Shown here: in pieces, positions 63,240-64,000 of the stretch
Numbering within the stretch: position 1 is the stretch's first letter
How the letters are laid out: each line of letters begins with the position of its first letter
Origin: Brevibacterium ravenspurgense
Lineage (GTDB): Bacteria > Actinomycetota > Actinomycetes > Actinomycetales > Brevibacteriaceae
NCBI RefSeq assembly: GCF_001584615.1
Contig: NZ_LQQC01000010.1
Span: 682,001 to 746,000 of the forward strand
Length of the DNA: 64,000 bases
Direction: 5' to 3'
Made by a program: the position numbers and the translations under genes
The notes under the pieces: model-generated
Told to the model about the DNA's origin: nothing
What the model saw: the letters and a program-made list of their open reading frames with translations, nothing else
Database searches by the model: none

Positions 63240-64000
63240 TCAGCGCTTGGCTGCTTTTTCCCTGCGGATGACAGCTTCGCGCGGCAGGAGGGTTCCGTGC
63301 TTGCCAGCCAGAAGCAGCAGCCCAATGCCGGCCAGCAGACCGAGGACGGCCGTGATGACAGAGCCTTCCAGGCCCATTGCCCCTCCCGTCAGCCATGGCG
63401 AGCCCGACCATTCAACCTGGAACAGGCCCACCGCCTCGCCCGTCCCGGAAACCGGGGACACGAAGATGAACGCCTGCACAAAGTTCCACGCGGCGTGAAT
63501 GGCGATCGCCAACCACAGGCGGCGGGTCAGGAGGTAGGCCCCACCCAGCAGAAGCCCCGCCTCGATCGCAATGAAAATCGCGCCGGACACCGTTGCATCG
63601 GGGTTGCCCAGGTGCACAAGGCCGAAGATCGCGCTCGTAATCAGCAGGGAGGGCACCCAGCCCCACCAGGCGTCGAAGATGCGCAGGAGGAAACCGCGGA
63701 ACAGCAGCTCCTCCGTAAACGCCGGCCCAAGACCAACCCCCAGAGCCAGGACAAAAGCCGGCAGAAGCTCCTCACGCGGCGTCACACCAGTGATTCGGAA
63801 GCCGCCGAACAGCGCGATAACACCAACAGAAACACCGAGAACAGCAGTAGCGAGACCGGCACCCATGAGGATTTCCGTCACCTTGTTCTTACCCCGCAGG
63901 CCGTGGCCGGGAGCGCCCGCAATAAACCGCATGATCAGCAGGTACAGGACGAACATGGTGACAGCGCCGGCCATCAGCCCGAACCCGAAGCCGTACGAAT
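63240..64000 (-). CDS. CPBP-family intramembrane protease, 5' end beyond window
   Basis: At least 253 residues. The frame stays open and hydrophobic to the window edge (SYGFGFGLMAGAV), so the ATG at 63974 is probably internal. Several membrane helices. CPBP (Abi) motifs: EE-x3-R in TEELLFRGFLLR, FGLVHLG, and HAAWNF supply the Glu and His of the proposed active site. These enzymes resemble CAAX prenyl proteases; bacterial substrates are mostly unknown. Confidence 0.88.
   Translation of the reverse strand, partial: SYGFGFGLMAGAVTMFVLYLLIMRFIAGAPGHGLRGKNKVTEILMGAGLATAVLGVSVGVIALFGGFRITGVTPREELLPAFVLALGVGLGPAFTEELLFRGFLLRIFDAWWGWVPSLLITSAIFGLVHLGNPDATVSGAIFIAIEAGLLLGGAYLLTRRLWLAIAIHAAWNFVQAFIFVSPVSGTGEAVGLFQVEWSGSPWLTGGAMGLEGSVITAVLGLLAGIGLLLLAGKHGTLLPREAVIRREKAAKR

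Noticed and set aside
1-64000. CRISPR array, tRNA, rRNA, insertion sequence, prophage or a defence system
   Set aside because: No repeat-spacer pattern, cloverleaf sequence, transposase, integrase or phage gene was found on either strand. The small repeats seen are too short and irregular for CRISPR.

Overview
The window is a chromosomal segment of a moderately high-GC actinobacterium. The evidence is Lsr2, a 32-residue bS22-type ribosomal peptide, a HemD with a degenerate N-terminal methylase domain, a DUF2342 metalloprotease beside tilS, menaquinone genes, and many leaderless starts with TANNNT -10 boxes. Gene order (ppa/dacB/DUF2342/tilS/hpt/ftsH/fol/lysS/lsr2/clpC, then hem/ccs/men) fits Mycobacteriales (Corynebacterium-like) or Micrococcales. 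I cannot fix the genus from sequence alone. No rRNA, tRNA, CRISPR array, insertion sequence or prophage was seen.

Layout. 1-18115 is a housekeeping block: ppa (partial) divergent from dacB-DUF2342-tilS-hpt-ftsH, then a tightly overlapping folate and membrane run (folE, folP, folB-folK fusion, DUF3180, two bacterial-PH proteins, DUF2520 Rossmann protein), then lysS, a small membrane protein, lsr2 and clpC. 18185-28094 holds an acetyltransferase, mutY, a secreted or anchored hypothetical protein, a gamma-carbonic-anhydrase-like protein, radA, a BCCT betaine transporter, a GPP34 protein, a CPA2 antiporter and a TM2 protein. 28288-30455 (minus strand) has a low-GC orphan gene, a degenerate Nudix protein and nadC.

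30703-34329 is a prpDBC methylcitrate operon behind a perfect 18-bp palindrome. It is followed by a crotonase and a NodB-like deacetylase with a structured leader. 36340-42844 holds ppx, a TIM-barrel isomerase, proC, a Ktr/Trk potassium uptake pair and an AcuC-type deacetylase. 43016-55335 starts with bS22 and a glutaredoxin-like gene, then a long overlapping heme and cytochrome c maturation operon: hemA-hemC fusion, hemD, hemB, marR, hemL, histidine phosphatase, tlpA/resA, ccdA, resB, ccsB. 55639-60928 has PLDc_N and DUF4229 membrane proteins and menaquinone genes menA, menE, menB (minus) and menC (plus). The end holds a lipoprotein, an esterase and a partial CPBP protease (minus).

How it fits together: heme supply (hem genes), c-type cytochrome assembly (ccdA/resA/resB/ccsB) and menaquinone synthesis lie side by side, which is a respiratory-chain neighbourhood. 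Betaine uptake, K+ uptake and cation/proton antiport give osmotic and ionic homeostasis. Propionyl-CoA is handled by prpDBC. Most unusual are the HemA-HemC fusion, a MarR regulator inside the heme operon, a small palindromic GGCACCTCGT-type repeat found in protein linkers and between genes, a 74-bp inverted repeat after ccsB, and an internal low-GC patch in lysS.
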